DNA from: Anaerolineae bacterium
GTDB taxonomy: Bacteria; Chloroflexota; Anaerolineae; Aggregatilineales; Phototrophicaceae
DNA length: 64,000 nt
NCBI GenBank assembly: GCA_022821805.1
Contig: JAJECX010000038.1
Span: 62,001 to 126,000 of the forward strand
Direction of reading: 5' to 3'
Both the position numbers and the translations under genes were made by a program. The notes below the pieces were generated by a model. The model was not told where the DNA came from. It made no database searches and saw only the letters and a list, made by a program, of their open reading frames with translations. Each line of letters begins with the position of its first letter. Position 1 is the stretch's first letter. This document shows, one piece after another, positions 42,971 through 54,252 of the stretch.

Positions 42971-43864
42971 TCAACCCGATGCGTCTTTTCCTTCTGAGTA
43001 CATGGGCATGTCGTCGTGCGTCATCGACGCGGCGCGGGCGGGGCGCGCCCAGCGATTGCTGAAGACCAGGTCGCCAAATTCGATCGCGTCATCCAGATCG
43101 CCCATTTGCATGTCGGCTATGCTGATATCGAGGTCGTAAACTTCGCCCGTGCCGCATTGGAGCCGCAGCGTGAATTTGTCCTCGCTCCGCAGATCTTCGC
43201 GCAGCCCGGCGAGCATAATGTGCGCGCCGCCTGGGCGCAGCTCCAGCGTCTCGCCGGCGGGGACGACCAAGGATTCGAGCGCATCCATGCGGGCGATATC
43301 GTTTTCGATGACGGTCTGGTGGAAATCGATATGCTCGGCGGCGCCGCTCTCGGCGGATACTATGACGCGGTCGGCATCGCCGCGATTCTTGATGCGCATA
43401 TAGACGGCACTCGCTTCGCCGGGCGCGCTATCCATGCCGCTGTGGTCCATCGGCGCCATGGCATTCCCGTTCGCTTCAGTAAGGATCTCGAAGGCGAAGG
43501 TCTCGCCGGCGACATCGCCGCTGGGCCGCTCAAGGCTGGCTTCGACGAGCCAACTGCCAGCCATCGTCCATTCAAAAGACAGACTGAAAACGCCATCGGT
43601 CGCGTCCTCGGCTTCGGCGAAGACGGGGACCATGCCGGCGTGGCTCATGTCGCCGCGGACGCTTAGCGTTCCGGGATTGGATAGCGGCTTGCCGTCCGAA
43701 TCCCGCACCGTCAGCATCAGCGTCGTTTCACCGACGACAGTGTCGCTGGCGGTCAGCTCGAGCTCAAGATTGGCCGGGGCGGTCTGCTGCTGCTGGCGGC
43801 AGGCGGCGGCGACCAGCAATACGAGCGCGAGGAAAGCCGGCAGCCGAAGATTGACGATTGTCAA
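42971..43864 (-). CDS. Copper-binding lipoprotein: YtkA-like domain plus PCuAC domain
   Basis: 297 residues. Lipobox VAAAC (Cys22) after a hydrophobic signal. Residues about 33-130 form a YtkA/FixH-like beta domain (TLMLTVRDSDGKPL, VFSLSFEWTMAGSWLVEASL). Residues about 145-260 form a PCuAC (DUF461) copper chaperone domain: EHIDFHQ, ARM, then about 21 residues to HIML, the H-M-H-x-M copper site. PCuAC proteins deliver Cu(I) to cytochrome oxidase outside the membrane. The C-terminal tail adds more Met and His (SMTHDDMPMYSEG). It is the second gene of an operon with the multi-pass protein, 18 bases apart. Confidence 0.87.
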   Translation of the reverse strand: MTIVNLRLPAFLALVLLVAAACRQQQQTAPANLELELTASDTVVGETTLMLTVRDSDGKPLSNPGTLSVRGDMSHAGMVPVFAEAEDATDGVFSLSFEWTMAGSWLVEASLERPSGDVAGETFAFEILTEANGNAMAPMDHSGMDSAPGEASAVYMRIKNRGDADRVIVSAESGAAEHIDFHQTVIENDIARMDALESLVVPAGETLELRPGGAHIMLAGLREDLRSEDKFTLRLQCGTGEVYDLDISIADMQMGDLDDAIEFGDLVFSNRWARPARAASMTHDDMPMYSEGKDASG

Positions 43865-43882
43865 AGTTGCCCTCTTGATGCT

Positions 43883-44971
43883 TTAGGTTGATTCGCTGGC
43901 TAAGATCGCGGGCTGCCGCATGATCATGCTCAGCCCATAGCCGAAGGCGCCGGCCATAATCGGGACGCCCAGCCACATGTGGATCAGCCACCAGAGCTCG
44001 CCGCTGCCCCAAACGGAATTGCCCAATATATGGACCGCCAGCATCGCGCCAAGACTGTAGGCGAAGGGAATGAGGCAGCCGGCGATCCGCAGTCGGCGCG
44101 TATCAATCGGTTCTGATCCGCTGAGGAGATAATCGCCCAGCAAGCCGACAAGGGCGGCGCTGAGGGCGAATATGAATTCGCCAGCCTCGCCGACGCGATA
44201 CCAGGTCATCAGCAGCGAATTGACGATAAAGAGCAGCGTGATCGCCCCGAAGGGCAGCCGCCAGCGGCGCGCCATGAATAGCGCCGAGCCAAGCAGGATA
44301 TTGCTTTGGATGACGAAGGGAGCGATCCCGGCGACGTCATGCAAATGGTGTGGCTGGGGCCGCGGCCCGGTCAGAATGATCAGGTCGCCGCCGATAGGGG
44401 CGTAAGCATTAAAGAAAGTAAAAACCGAAGTGATGCAGATGAAGCAAAGTATGGCGGGGGCGAGGCTGCCCCAACTGCCATCGCTTTCCCGCTGCCATAG
44501 CGCGCGGATGGGACCAGTCATAATGAGCAAGCCCGTCAACGCGAGGTAGAGATGCGAGGGGCTGATCAGCGCTTCGATGCCCTCTTCGAAACCGAAAATC
44601 TCATGCCAGAGCATATCAGCGGCGCCGCCAGCGCCAAAGGCGAAGAAGCCAATCAGCGAGAGCGCATAACCGGCGGGCAGAGCCTTGCTCCAGCGGAATC
44701 CTTTGCTGACATTGCGGAAATGACAGATGACTAAAGCGAGACCGGAGAGACCGACGGCGCTGTATAGAAGCGCGTGCCAAGGCGTAAAAAAGCTGTCATC
44801 GACCTGTCCGTGATTATGCGCCCAGCCGTCGATGTACAAACCAAATACAATGGCGCAGGAGATGAGCGCCATCGCCCAATCCAATCGCAGATTGTCGGCT
44901 GGCAAGCCTTCGATGGCGCGCGCGTCAGCAGCGGGCGACATCATCTGGTCTGATGATTTTGTGAAAGCCAT
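43883..44971 (-). CDS. Multi-pass membrane protein upstream of the copper lipoprotein
   Basis: 362 residues with about nine or ten membrane helices. Conserved-looking His and acidic residues lie at helix ends: DGWAHNHGQVDD, FFTPWHALLYSA, DMLWHEIFGFEEGIE, SPSHLYLALTG and PQPHHLHDVAG. This pattern suggests metal or haem binding near the outer face. I do not recognise a named family. Position directly before a PCuAC/YtkA lipoprotein implies a role in copper handling or oxidase assembly; that is inference. Confidence 0.75.
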   Translation of the reverse strand: MAFTKSSDQMMSPAADARAIEGLPADNLRLDWAMALISCAIVFGLYIDGWAHNHGQVDDSFFTPWHALLYSAVGLSGLALVICHFRNVSKGFRWSKALPAGYALSLIGFFAFGAGGAADMLWHEIFGFEEGIEALISPSHLYLALTGLLIMTGPIRALWQRESDGSWGSLAPAILCFICITSVFTFFNAYAPIGGDLIILTGPRPQPHHLHDVAGIAPFVIQSNILLGSALFMARRWRLPFGAITLLFIVNSLLMTWYRVGEAGEFIFALSAALVGLLGDYLLSGSEPIDTRRLRIAGCLIPFAYSLGAMLAVHILGNSVWGSGELWWLIHMWLGVPIMAGAFGYGLSMIMRQPAILASEST

Positions 44972-45077
44972 TGGTCATTGTCTTTCGCTTTCCTTTCATT
45001 CCATTTTATTCGAGATAGGCTCAATAGCAAAGTTCGGCTTCCGATGGGCGCGCTCGATCGGCTTCATCATCAGCAGG

Positions 45078-45102
45078 TAGGGGCGCGCTTCGCTAGCGCG
45101 CA
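45078..45102. repeat. Family A element, reverse orientation
   Basis: GTAGGGGCGCGCTTCGCTAG then CGCGC: the reverse complement of the ...CGCCCCTAC tail with a GCGCGC-type stem. Sits between divergent genes, unlike most copies. Confidence 0.6.
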
Positions 45103-45157
45103 TTCGGCATTGGAGTAAAATCGAGTTATTGCTAGGCGGAATCCGCTTCGGTGGGAT

Positions 45158-47272
45158 ATGGCATTTGAATTAGAAGCGCTAGTGGGGCACCTATACATCG
45201 TCGGTGGACGGGTTATCAATGTCAACCCGCCGGGCGCTTTGGTAGAAGTGGCGCCACCCTCCGCGGCGCCGGGGCGCGAAGGGGACACGTTTTTTCTGCT
45301 GATCGCGCCGTCGGGTTCGATCGCCCCGACCACCTTTTACGAGCAGCTGGCGCGGCTGGCGGCTGAGCGCTATTTCAGCGCGGGCGGCAGCGTGACCATC
45401 GCCCTGCGCACGATGTTCCAGTTGATCAACCGCAATCTCTATGAGCACAATCTGGAACACAGCGAAGACGCGCCGAAGCAATTTGAAACGAGCATGATCG
45501 CGGCGGTTTTGCATGAAGATGATATGTATGTCGCGCGCGTGGGCCCAGTGGTGTCGGTTTTGCAGACGGCTGGCTTGACCCTGACCTTTCCCGAGGATCT
45601 GAAGGATGACGAGCCCTTGTTCAGCGTGCCGCTCGGGTTGCTGCCGGAGCCGGAGATCTCGATGGTTCGCTACGGCGTCAATGCCGGCAGCCGCCTGGTG
45701 CTTTCCGATGGCAATTTGGCCGATATACCGGGCGACAGATTGACAAGCATCTTGTTGGAGAATGATATCGAGCAAGTGCTACGCAATCTGCGGCGGACGA
45801 TCAAGATTCAGAGCCAGTTGATGCTGGTCGAATTGGTGCCGCCGGAGTATGAGAGCCCGGTCTTGGCGGCGCCGGGCGAATCATCGCATGAAGTGAGCAT
45901 GAGGCTGGGCGCGGCGCGTCAGCAGCTGAACATGGAGATAGAAGGCGCGCAATGGAAGGGACTGCGTCGCGGCGATTTCCTTTCGCTGTTGCGCTGGGGA
46001 TTGGCGCGCCTGGCGGGGCAAATTGCCGGTGTGCTGATTTTCTTCGCCGATCTGCTGCAGCGGTTTTTTCCGCTGCCGGAAGTGACGCCGACGCGGCGAC
46101 TGTCTTCCGGCACGCTGATACTGACGGTATTGCTGATTCCCTTGATCATCGTCAGCATTGTCGTTTTGTCTTGGGTGTCCAATCTGGGCGAGACTGAGTT
46201 TGAGCAATGCCTGGGCCGCTTGCAAGAGACGGCGAATTTGGCGCGCTCATTGGATACGAGCAATCGGCGCAGCGTCACATCGGCTTGGAACGCGGCGCTG
46301 CAGGTGGCTGAAGCCTGCGATGTGATGCGCCGAGATGACCCGGCGGTGGCGGCAATGCGCGAGGAGGCGCAATCGCTGATTGACGCCATCAACAACGTGA
46401 AGCGGCGGGAAGCGCTTCCGCTTACGAATTTCGAAGACGCGGCGATCACGCGCTTGCGATTGCAAGGCACCGACCTTTACGCGTTGGATGACAAGAACGA
46501 CCTGGTGTACAGCATCAAGCTTTCGGATGATGGCAAGGCGCCGCTGCGGCAGGAGCCGATTTCGCTGATGCGCATCGGCGCGGCGCATGAGGGCGGCTAC
46601 ACAATCGGGCAGATCGTCGATATCGCCTTTGATGATCACTCCGGCGACTTGACGATGCTGGACCGAAACGGCACCCTGGTGCGCTGTTCGCCGCAATTCA
46701 TCTTGAACTGCGATGCGCAGCGTGTGCTGAACGCCAACAATTGGGAGGGTCCGAAATCGCTAACGATTTGGGCGCGCAAGCTGTATATTCTGGATAGCGA
46801 GGCTGGGCAGATCTGGCGCTACGATCCATCGGGCAGCAGTTACGTAAGCGCGCCGCGCGAGTATTTTGCCGGCTCGGCGCGGCCCAATCTGCGCAATGTC
46901 GTCGATTTCACGATTAGCCAGAAAGGCACGGTGTACGTGCTTTACGATGACGGCATAATGAAGACCTATATCGGCGGAAACGAATCGCCCTTTGTCTTCA
47001 GCGGGTTCAACGAAGGCAGCGAACCGGACATCGTTCATACAGACGGCTTCTTTCTCAACGACAGTCCCTTCGCGCCGGGATTCTTCCTCACCAGCCGGCG
47101 GACGCGGACGATATTCGAGACGACGGTGGCCGGCACCTTCATGGACAGCTATCAAGCTTTTGATCAGGAGAAACTGGAATTAATTTCGGCTGTTGTGGCG
47201 TATCCGGAACAGAATCTGGTCTATGTCGCGTCTGGCAACACGATCTTTTACCTCAGCATGGAATTGGGTTAG
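45158..47272 (+). CDS. Membrane protein: PP2C-like domain, one TM helix, external beta-propeller
   Basis: 704 residues. The N-terminal ~230 residues resemble a PP2C phosphatase fold that has lost its catalytic aspartates: INRNLYEHN, FETSMIAAVLHEDDMYVARV and a later LVLSDGNLADIP follow the order of PP2C strands. One helix (about 318-345), a linker with coiled coil, then repeated beta units (about 440-704; IVDIAFDDHSGDLTMLDRNG, KLYILDSEAGQIWRYDPSG) that read as a beta-propeller outside the cell. It could signal surface events inward, perhaps together with the atypical kinase at 34141. The phosphatase-fold assignment is tentative; the TM and propeller are clearer. Confidence 0.72.
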   Translation: MAFELEALVGHLYIVGGRVINVNPPGALVEVAPPSAAPGREGDTFFLLIAPSGSIAPTTFYEQLARLAAERYFSAGGSVTIALRTMFQLINRNLYEHNLEHSEDAPKQFETSMIAAVLHEDDMYVARVGPVVSVLQTAGLTLTFPEDLKDDEPLFSVPLGLLPEPEISMVRYGVNAGSRLVLSDGNLADIPGDRLTSILLENDIEQVLRNLRRTIKIQSQLMLVELVPPEYESPVLAAPGESSHEVSMRLGAARQQLNMEIEGAQWKGLRRGDFLSLLRWGLARLAGQIAGVLIFFADLLQRFFPLPEVTPTRRLSSGTLILTVLLIPLIIVSIVVLSWVSNLGETEFEQCLGRLQETANLARSLDTSNRRSVTSAWNAALQVAEACDVMRRDDPAVAAMREEAQSLIDAINNVKRREALPLTNFEDAAITRLRLQGTDLYALDDKNDLVYSIKLSDDGKAPLRQEPISLMRIGAAHEGGYTIGQIVDIAFDDHSGDLTMLDRNGTLVRCSPQFILNCDAQRVLNANNWEGPKSLTIWARKLYILDSEAGQIWRYDPSGSSYVSAPREYFAGSARPNLRNVVDFTISQKGTVYVLYDDGIMKTYIGGNESPFVFSGFNEGSEPDIVHTDGFFLNDSPFAPGFFLTSRRTRTIFETTVAGTFMDSYQAFDQEKLELISAVVAYPEQNLVYVASGNTIFYLSMELG

Positions 47273-47426
47273 CGACCGCCCCCATCACCCGCCTCCGCCG
47301 TCGACGAACTGCTTTGTGGCGGGCAACCTTGTTGCACTTGCGACCTTTGTTGAGGACTGAATGTGGACACAATTGGGAGAAAACAAGCTAGACACGGCAG
47401 TCACGAGATCTTAGCGAATTGGGAAT

Positions 47427-49186
<1,760 letters not shown>

Positions 49187-49275
49187 ATTATCTACTTGAT
49201 CAGCTTAGCTGTTCAATTCAGAAATACGCTAAATGCACGCGACTCGAAACCAATTCAACAGAAGGCAGGCTAGGC

Positions 49276-49932
49276 ATGGGCAAGAAAGTATTGATGGTAT
49301 ACGGCGGCTGGGAAGGGCACGACCCCAAGGAGACCACGCATTTATTCGCCGGTCTGTTGGAAGAGGCGGGCTTGGACGTGACTTTGTCGGAGACGCTGGA
49401 TAGCTTTCTCGATGAAGAGTTGATGGCGTCGGTGGACATGGTCACGCCGATCAACACGATGAGTTCAATTTCAAGCGAGCAAGAAGCGGGACTGTTGAAC
49501 GAGATACGCGGGCGCGGTCTAAATGTAGGCGGCTGGCATGGCGGCATGGGGGACGCCTTCCGCATGAACACCGAGTATCAGTTCATGGTCGGCGGGCAAT
49601 GGGTGGCGCATCCGGGCAACATCATTGATTATACGGTGAATGTCGACGATCAGAAGCACCCGATCACGGCGGGCATCCCCGACTTCAATATGCGATCCGA
49701 GCAGTATTACATGCACACCGACCCGGGCAATAATGTGTTGGCGACCACAACCTTCAGCGGCGAGCACGCATTCTGGATTGATGGCACGGTGATGCCGGTG
49801 GTGTGGACGCGCAGTTACGGCAAGGGCAAGATCTTCTACAGTTCGCTGGGCCATGTGGTTGGCGATTTTGATGTGCCGGAAGCGCGGGAAATCGTGCGGC
49901 GCGGCTTGCTGTGGGCGGCTGACAGCTTGTAG
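49276..49932 (+). CDS. ThuA-like domain protein
   Basis: 218 residues of the ThuA/glutamine-amidotransferase-like fold: [18 protein letters not shown] at the start, [12 protein letters not shown] near 88, [10 protein letters not shown] near 136, [21 protein letters not shown] near 182. The usual amidotransferase cysteine is not present, as in other ThuA proteins. ThuA members are linked to sugar (trehalose/sucrose) use or sugar-enzyme accessory roles; the precise activity is unproven. Soluble. Single gene, convergent with the mannosyltransferase gene. Confidence 0.9.
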   Translation: MGKKVLMVYGGWEGHDPKETTHLFAGLLEEAGLDVTLSETLDSFLDEELMASVDMVTPINTMSSISSEQEAGLLNEIRGRGLNVGGWHGGMGDAFRMNTEYQFMVGGQWVAHPGNIIDYTVNVDDQKHPITAGIPDFNMRSEQYYMHTDPGNNVLATTTFSGEHAFWIDGTVMPVVWTRSYGKGKIFYSSLGHVVGDFDVPEAREIVRRGLLWAADSL

Positions 49933-49939
49933 CGAGGCG

Positions 49940-50716
49940 CTAGTCGCCGTATTCGGTTGAGCGACGATCGCAAGATTTTAGCGCGCGGTGGCGAAACTTT
50001 ATCTGCCAAACGCGCAGTGCCGCTTCCAAGGCGATTGTGCCGGTCATTTTGGAGTCGCCATGTTGGCGATCGGGGAAATGGATCGGCACTTCGCCGATGC
50101 GGTATCCAAGACGGTGCGCCAAATAAATCATCTCGACCTGAAAGACGTATCCGTTGGCTTTGACCCGGTTCAGGTCAATGCCGATGAGGCTGGCGCGGCG
50201 ATAACAGCGGAATCCGCCGGTTGCATCTAGTACCGGGATACGCAAAATGGCCGGCGCATAGACGCGGTTCGCCCACCAGCTGAGCAACTTTCGGAGAGGT
50301 CCCCAACCTTCGTCGACGCTACCGCCTGCGGCGTAGCGCGAACCAAGGACAACATTGTATTCCCGCGTCTGTTCCAGCAGTTGCGGAATGTATATCGGCT
50401 GATGGGAAAGGTCGGCGTCCATCTGGATGACCAGATCGGCGCCAAGCGCGAGCGCGCGCTTGAAACCCTGGATGTAAGCCGGACCCAGTCCTTGTTTCTC
50501 GGGACGATGCAGCACGTTTATCCGGCCTCTGTAGGCAACTTCCTCTGCCAGTTCTTCGGTGACTTGTCCGGTGCCATCGGGCGAATTATCGTCAACGACC
50601 AAAAGATGCAAATTAGGGATATTCAAGGCGAAGAGCGCGGGAACGATGCGTGGGATATTCTCACGCTCGTTATAAGTCGGCAGGACGACAATCACCTTTG
50701 GAGGAGTCGCGGACAT
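49940..50716 (-). CDS. Polyprenol monophosphomannose synthase (Dpm1-like GT2)
   Basis: 258 residues, GT-A fold. VIVVLPTYNERENIPRIV opens the nucleotide-binding domain; QMDADLSHQP contains the DxD (Asp99-Asp101); the later GSRYAAGGSVDEGWG, LDATGGFRCYRR and VEMIYLAHRLGYRIGEVPI are typical of DPMS. No C-terminal membrane helices, so it is the short, membrane-associated form. It transfers mannose (or a related sugar) from a nucleotide donor to polyprenyl-phosphate, supplying GT-C enzymes such as the one at 30590. It starts 17 bases after the transketolase stop, so the two are probably one operon. Confidence 0.9.
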   Translation of the reverse strand: MSATPPKVIVVLPTYNERENIPRIVPALFALNIPNLHLLVVDDNSPDGTGQVTEELAEEVAYRGRINVLHRPEKQGLGPAYIQGFKRALALGADLVIQMDADLSHQPIYIPQLLEQTREYNVVLGSRYAAGGSVDEGWGPLRKLLSWWANRVYAPAILRIPVLDATGGFRCYRRASLIGIDLNRVKANGYVFQVEMIYLAHRLGYRIGEVPIHFPDRQHGDSKMTGTIALEAALRVWQIKFRHRALKSCDRRSTEYGD

Positions 50717-50733
50717 AAGCCTGTGGGTTCTCG

Positions 50734-52734
50734 TCAGCTATCGAGAAGCGCATTGACCGCTTCGGCGACGTGACCGGGTGTAAGACCGTATTCCTCGTAT
50801 ATCTTGGCATAGGGCGCGCTGGCGCCGAAGCGATCGACGCCGATGGCGACGCCGCGGTCGCCGATATAGCGGGACCAGCCGAGCGTTGCGCCAGCTTCAA
50901 TGCTGACACGGCAGGTCACGCCTGAAGGCAGCACAGAGTCGCGGTAGGTTTGATCTTGCGCTTCGAATAGTTCCCAGCAGGGCATAGAAACGACGCGCGC
51001 GCGAATGTCGGCATCTTCCAGCAGTCCGGCCGCGTCCAGCGCGATTGCGACTTCGCTGCCGCTCGCCATGATGATGGCGTCAACATCGCCGGATTCGTGC
51101 TCGGAAAGGACATAGGCGCCGCGGGCGACGCCTTCGTGGATACCGGCGTCGTTGCCGGCGAGAATGGGCAGGTCTTGTCGGCTGAGAACGACGGCGGCTG
51201 GATGGCCAAGTTCGGCGATGGCGGCCCAGGCGCCGACGGTTTCGGTGGCGTCGGCGGGCCGGAAGACGTGGAGGTTGGGCATGGCGCGCAGGGACATTAG
51301 CTGCTCGATCGGCTGGTGGGTCGGTCCATCTTCTCCCAATCCAATGCTGTCATGGGTGAAGACGTAAACCGTCGGAATATCCATCAGGGCGCCGAGCCGA
51401 ATGGCGGGCCGCATATAGTCACTGAAGGTGAAGAAGGTGGCGCTGTAGGGCTTGACGATGCCGCCGTGCAAAGCGAGTCCATTAATGATTGCGCCCATGG
51501 CATGTTCACGCACGCCAAAGCGCAGATTGCGTTCGGCTGCTCGATTGGGACCAGTGTTGTCGGCGCCCTTGATCAAAGTTCGGGTGCTGCCGGCCAGGTC
51601 GGCATCACCGCCGATCATGGTCGGCGCAAACTTCGCCAGCGCATTCAAGGCGTCGCCGCCAGCGCTGCGGGTGGCGATGGCGCCGCCGGCTTCATAGCTG
51701 GGCAAGGCGTCTCGCCAGCCCGGTGCGAAGTCGCCAGCCATCGCCCGATCCCACTCCTCAGCGAGATCAGGGTGGGCTGCGCGCCAAGCGGCGAAACGGG
51801 ACCGCCATTCTGATTCGGCAGCGGCGCCCGCGTCGACAGCGCCGCGGAAATGCTCGAGCGCTTCTCCGGGAACGTGAAAGGTTTCGGTCGTACTCCAGCC
51901 GAGAGTTTGTTTCGCCAGCGCGACTTCATCGTCGCCGAGCGGACTGCCATGCGCGCTGCTCTTGCCTTGTTTGTTGGGGCTGCCATAACCGATGATGGTG
52001 CGTATGGCAATCAGGCTGGGTTGATCGGCGGTAGATTTCGCTTCGGCGAGCGCATCGTTGATCGCCGCGATATCGTTGCCGTCGGCGACGCGGCTGACAT
52101 GCCAGCCCATGGCGCGGAAGCGGCCCGCGACATCTTCGGAGAAGGTCATATCCGCGGCGCCGTCGAGGGTGATCTGGTTGTCGTCATAGAGGAAGATCAG
52201 TTTGCCAAGCCCCCAATGCCCGGCAAGGGCGGCCGCTTCAAGGCAGACGCCTTCCATTAGATCGCCATCGCTGACAAGCACGAAAGTATGGTGATCGACA
52301 ATCTCGTGGCTTGGGCGGTTGAAATGATCGGCGAGAAAAGCCTCTGCCAGCGCCATGCCGACGGCTGTAGCGGCGCCTTGTCCAAGGGGGCCGGTGGTGG
52401 TCTCGACGCCAGCGGTATCGCCATGTTCGGGGTGTCCCGGGGTATTGCTGCCCCATTGGCGGAATGCTTTGAGATCGTCGAGGGTGACATCAAAGCCGGT
52501 TAGGTATAGGAGGGAATACAGCAGCATGGAACCGTGGCCGGCGCTGAGCACGAAGCGATCGCGATCGTGCCAGGCGGGATTGCGCGGATTGAAACGCATG
52601 TGGCTCATCCACAGGTTGTAAGCCATAGGCGCCGCCCCCATCGGCAGGCCGGGATGTCCGCTGTTGGCATTCTGCACCGCGTCCATAGAGAGCGTGCGGA
52701 TGGTATTGATGGCGAGTTCCGTTAGATCGGGCAC
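50734..52734 (-). CDS. tkt: Transketolase
   Basis: 666-residue TPP enzyme of the pentose-phosphate pathway. N-terminal [30 protein letters not shown] near 110, the TPP/Mg motif [10 protein letters not shown]...YDDN (about 153-185), catalytic Glu in [11 protein letters not shown] near 403, and the conserved [16 protein letters not shown] near 455. Full length for the family. A TATAAT lies on the minus strand at 52776-52781, about 45 bases upstream of the start, without a good -35. It is followed by the polyprenol-mannose synthase gene. Confidence 0.97.
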   Translation of the reverse strand: MPDLTELAINTIRTLSMDAVQNANSGHPGLPMGAAPMAYNLWMSHMRFNPRNPAWHDRDRFVLSAGHGSMLLYSLLYLTGFDVTLDDLKAFRQWGSNTPGHPEHGDTAGVETTTGPLGQGAATAVGMALAEAFLADHFNRPSHEIVDHHTFVLVSDGDLMEGVCLEAAALAGHWGLGKLIFLYDDNQITLDGAADMTFSEDVAGRFRAMGWHVSRVADGNDIAAINDALAEAKSTADQPSLIAIRTIIGYGSPNKQGKSSAHGSPLGDDEVALAKQTLGWSTTETFHVPGEALEHFRGAVDAGAAAESEWRSRFAAWRAAHPDLAEEWDRAMAGDFAPGWRDALPSYEAGGAIATRSAGGDALNALAKFAPTMIGGDADLAGSTRTLIKGADNTGPNRAAERNLRFGVREHAMGAIINGLALHGGIVKPYSATFFTFSDYMRPAIRLGALMDIPTVYVFTHDSIGLGEDGPTHQPIEQLMSLRAMPNLHVFRPADATETVGAWAAIAELGHPAAVVLSRQDLPILAGNDAGIHEGVARGAYVLSEHESGDVDAIIMASGSEVAIALDAAGLLEDADIRARVVSMPCWELFEAQDQTYRDSVLPSGVTCRVSIEAGATLGWSRYIGDRGVAIGVDRFGASAPYAKIYEEYGLTPGHVAEAVNALLDS

Positions 52735-53022
52735 CGATTCACTCCTGTATTTTCAGCGATGTCATAAGCGCAGGCATTATAACAGTGGCGTCCCTAGAGC
52801 GAAAAGGTCAGTCGTTCGCTTGCGGGTCCTTTGGTGGCGGTCCGGCATTTTACGGAGTGATGTTCGCCAATTGAGATAAATGTTGGGGATGAACTCGAAT
52901 AACGATTTGAAGGGTAGTTGAGTGGCAGCCCGGCGGAGGCGCAGGTTACAAAAAAGCGGACACTTTGTATCCACTTTCGGTTTCACAGATTGTGCTGTGT
53001 CCCAGCGAATTGGCGCCGGCGC

Positions 53023-53364
53023 TTATTCCGGACGCGGTTCAACGCGAAAACGCACGGCGGTTCTTTCTTGCCCGTCGATATCGACTTCAGTGAAGTACGG
53101 CGTGGTCACGATATCCATTTCGTCGCGTTCCAGATAACCACGGGCGATGGCCAGTGCTTTGACCGCCTGGTTGACGGCGCCAGCGCCGATCGCCTGAACT
53201 TCAGCGCCATGATGCTGCCGCATCACGCCAGCAATGGCGCCAGCGACAGCGGTCGAACGCGAACGGGCTGATACCTTTATAATATCCGGACCATCCTCCG
53301 CAAATGTGTCGCTGTCATCCATATAAGAATCGGACAGAGACATGTGGCTGTCGTATTCGGACAT
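53023..53364 (-). CDS. spoVS: SpoVS-family (Alba-like) protein
   Basis: 113 residues. From about residue 27 it matches SpoVS closely: IIKVSARSRSTAVAGAIAG, VQAIGAGAVNQAVKALAIAR, IDGQERTAVRFRVEPR. The 26-residue acidic/Ser-rich N-terminal extension (SEYDSHMSLSDSYMDDSD) is not in the 86-residue Bacillus protein. SpoVS is an Alba-superfamily nucleic-acid-associated protein, needed for late sporulation in Bacillus but also found in non-sporulating Chloroflexota. GGGGGA lies five bases upstream of the start. It borders the presumed origin. Confidence 0.9.
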   Translation of the reverse strand: MSEYDSHMSLSDSYMDDSDTFAEDGPDIIKVSARSRSTAVAGAIAGVMRQHHGAEVQAIGAGAVNQAVKALAIARGYLERDEMDIVTTPYFTEVDIDGQERTAVRFRVEPRPE

Positions 53365-53433
53365 TAGGTCCCCCTTTTTTCAGCGAATGAGCACATAATA
53401 GACCGTTAGGCTCATTAACAAGAGTTTATATGC

Positions 53434-53906
53434 TTATCGCTTATGTGTCCACCGATTGTAGTAAATTAAGTAGATTCAAGGCTTTCGGGACGATGAAGGC
53501 ACTTAGCAAAGTCCATACGGGTATATTTGTAGTATTGATTTATTTGTATTTAGTTTGTATTGGGCATTTACAGCGAATAGGTCATCATGTCAAACGAGAT
53601 TGCTGATTCGACTTACGAACTGATGATGACAGGATTCAACTGATGATGACAGGATTCAGTTTATCCCAAAACTGGATAAAGTATCTGAACAGGATTGCCT
53701 GATTCGATCTTCATTTTTGTGTGTTCGGCGGTGTTTGAACTTTGCTTGCGAGCAGAGTTGAGTGGAATCGCATGGGATATCTGGGAAAAATTAGCCTTAT
53801 GCGGTCGAATCTGGCCGCTTATCCCAAGTTGATTCTTTGAAAATCCGGAATTCGAGATGGCAATGGAGCGCGCGCTTATCGCAAAATTGGGCGGAGATTA
53901 TCCCAA
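53434..53906. other. Probable chromosomal replication origin (oriC) with DnaA-box-like repeats
   Basis: The 888-base gap 53365-54252 between spoVS and dnaA has no gene. Three copies of TTATCCCAA (53661-53669, 53819-53827, 53898-53906) and one TTATCGCAA (53876-53884) lie on the plus strand; TTATCCAGT lies on the minus strand at 53671-53679 and a partial TTATCGCTT at 53434. They resemble the DnaA box TTATCCACA. A very AT-rich run (about 53521-53580) could be the unwinding element. A 20-base perfect tandem repeat lies at 53618-53657. The adjoining dnaA gene supports the call; dnaN is not next door. Confidence 0.7.
53618..53657. repeat. Perfect 20-base tandem repeat inside the origin region
   Basis: AACTGATGATGACAGGATTC occurs twice without spacer (53618-53637 and 53638-53657), directly before the first TTATCCCAA box. 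Confidence 0.9.
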
Positions 53907-53938
53907 ACTTAAAATTTCATGATTCATTGCCAGCTTGG

Positions 53939-53967
53939 TTGAGGCGTTTGTGGCGATCGACTATACT
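53939..53967 (+). promoter_or_regulatory. Candidate dnaA promoter
   Basis: TTGAGG (53939-53944), 17-base spacer, TATACT (53962-53967), about 280 bases before dnaA and just downstream of the box cluster, which would allow autoregulation by DnaA. Confidence 0.5.
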
Positions 53968-54252
53968 ATTATGACCTACGATGAACAGGCCGCGGATCGC
54001 TTGGCTAGACAGGCGATTCGCGTGCGGGCATGGATTGTACGTCGAGAGAGGCGGGGCGTCTTTGCTCGAAGACTTCCGTAGGTTAGTCAGTTCGTCTGCG
54101 CGACTATTGTAGCCGACAAACACCCCGGTCGGCTGCGTGGCAGATCGGCTGGCATACCCAATTCAATACAATTTGCGTCAGAAGCCAAGGCGGGGCTGCC
54201 GCCCTGCGCGCTGAGCCGGCTTTGAGGACGGTCAGCGCGATCTTGGAGACTC

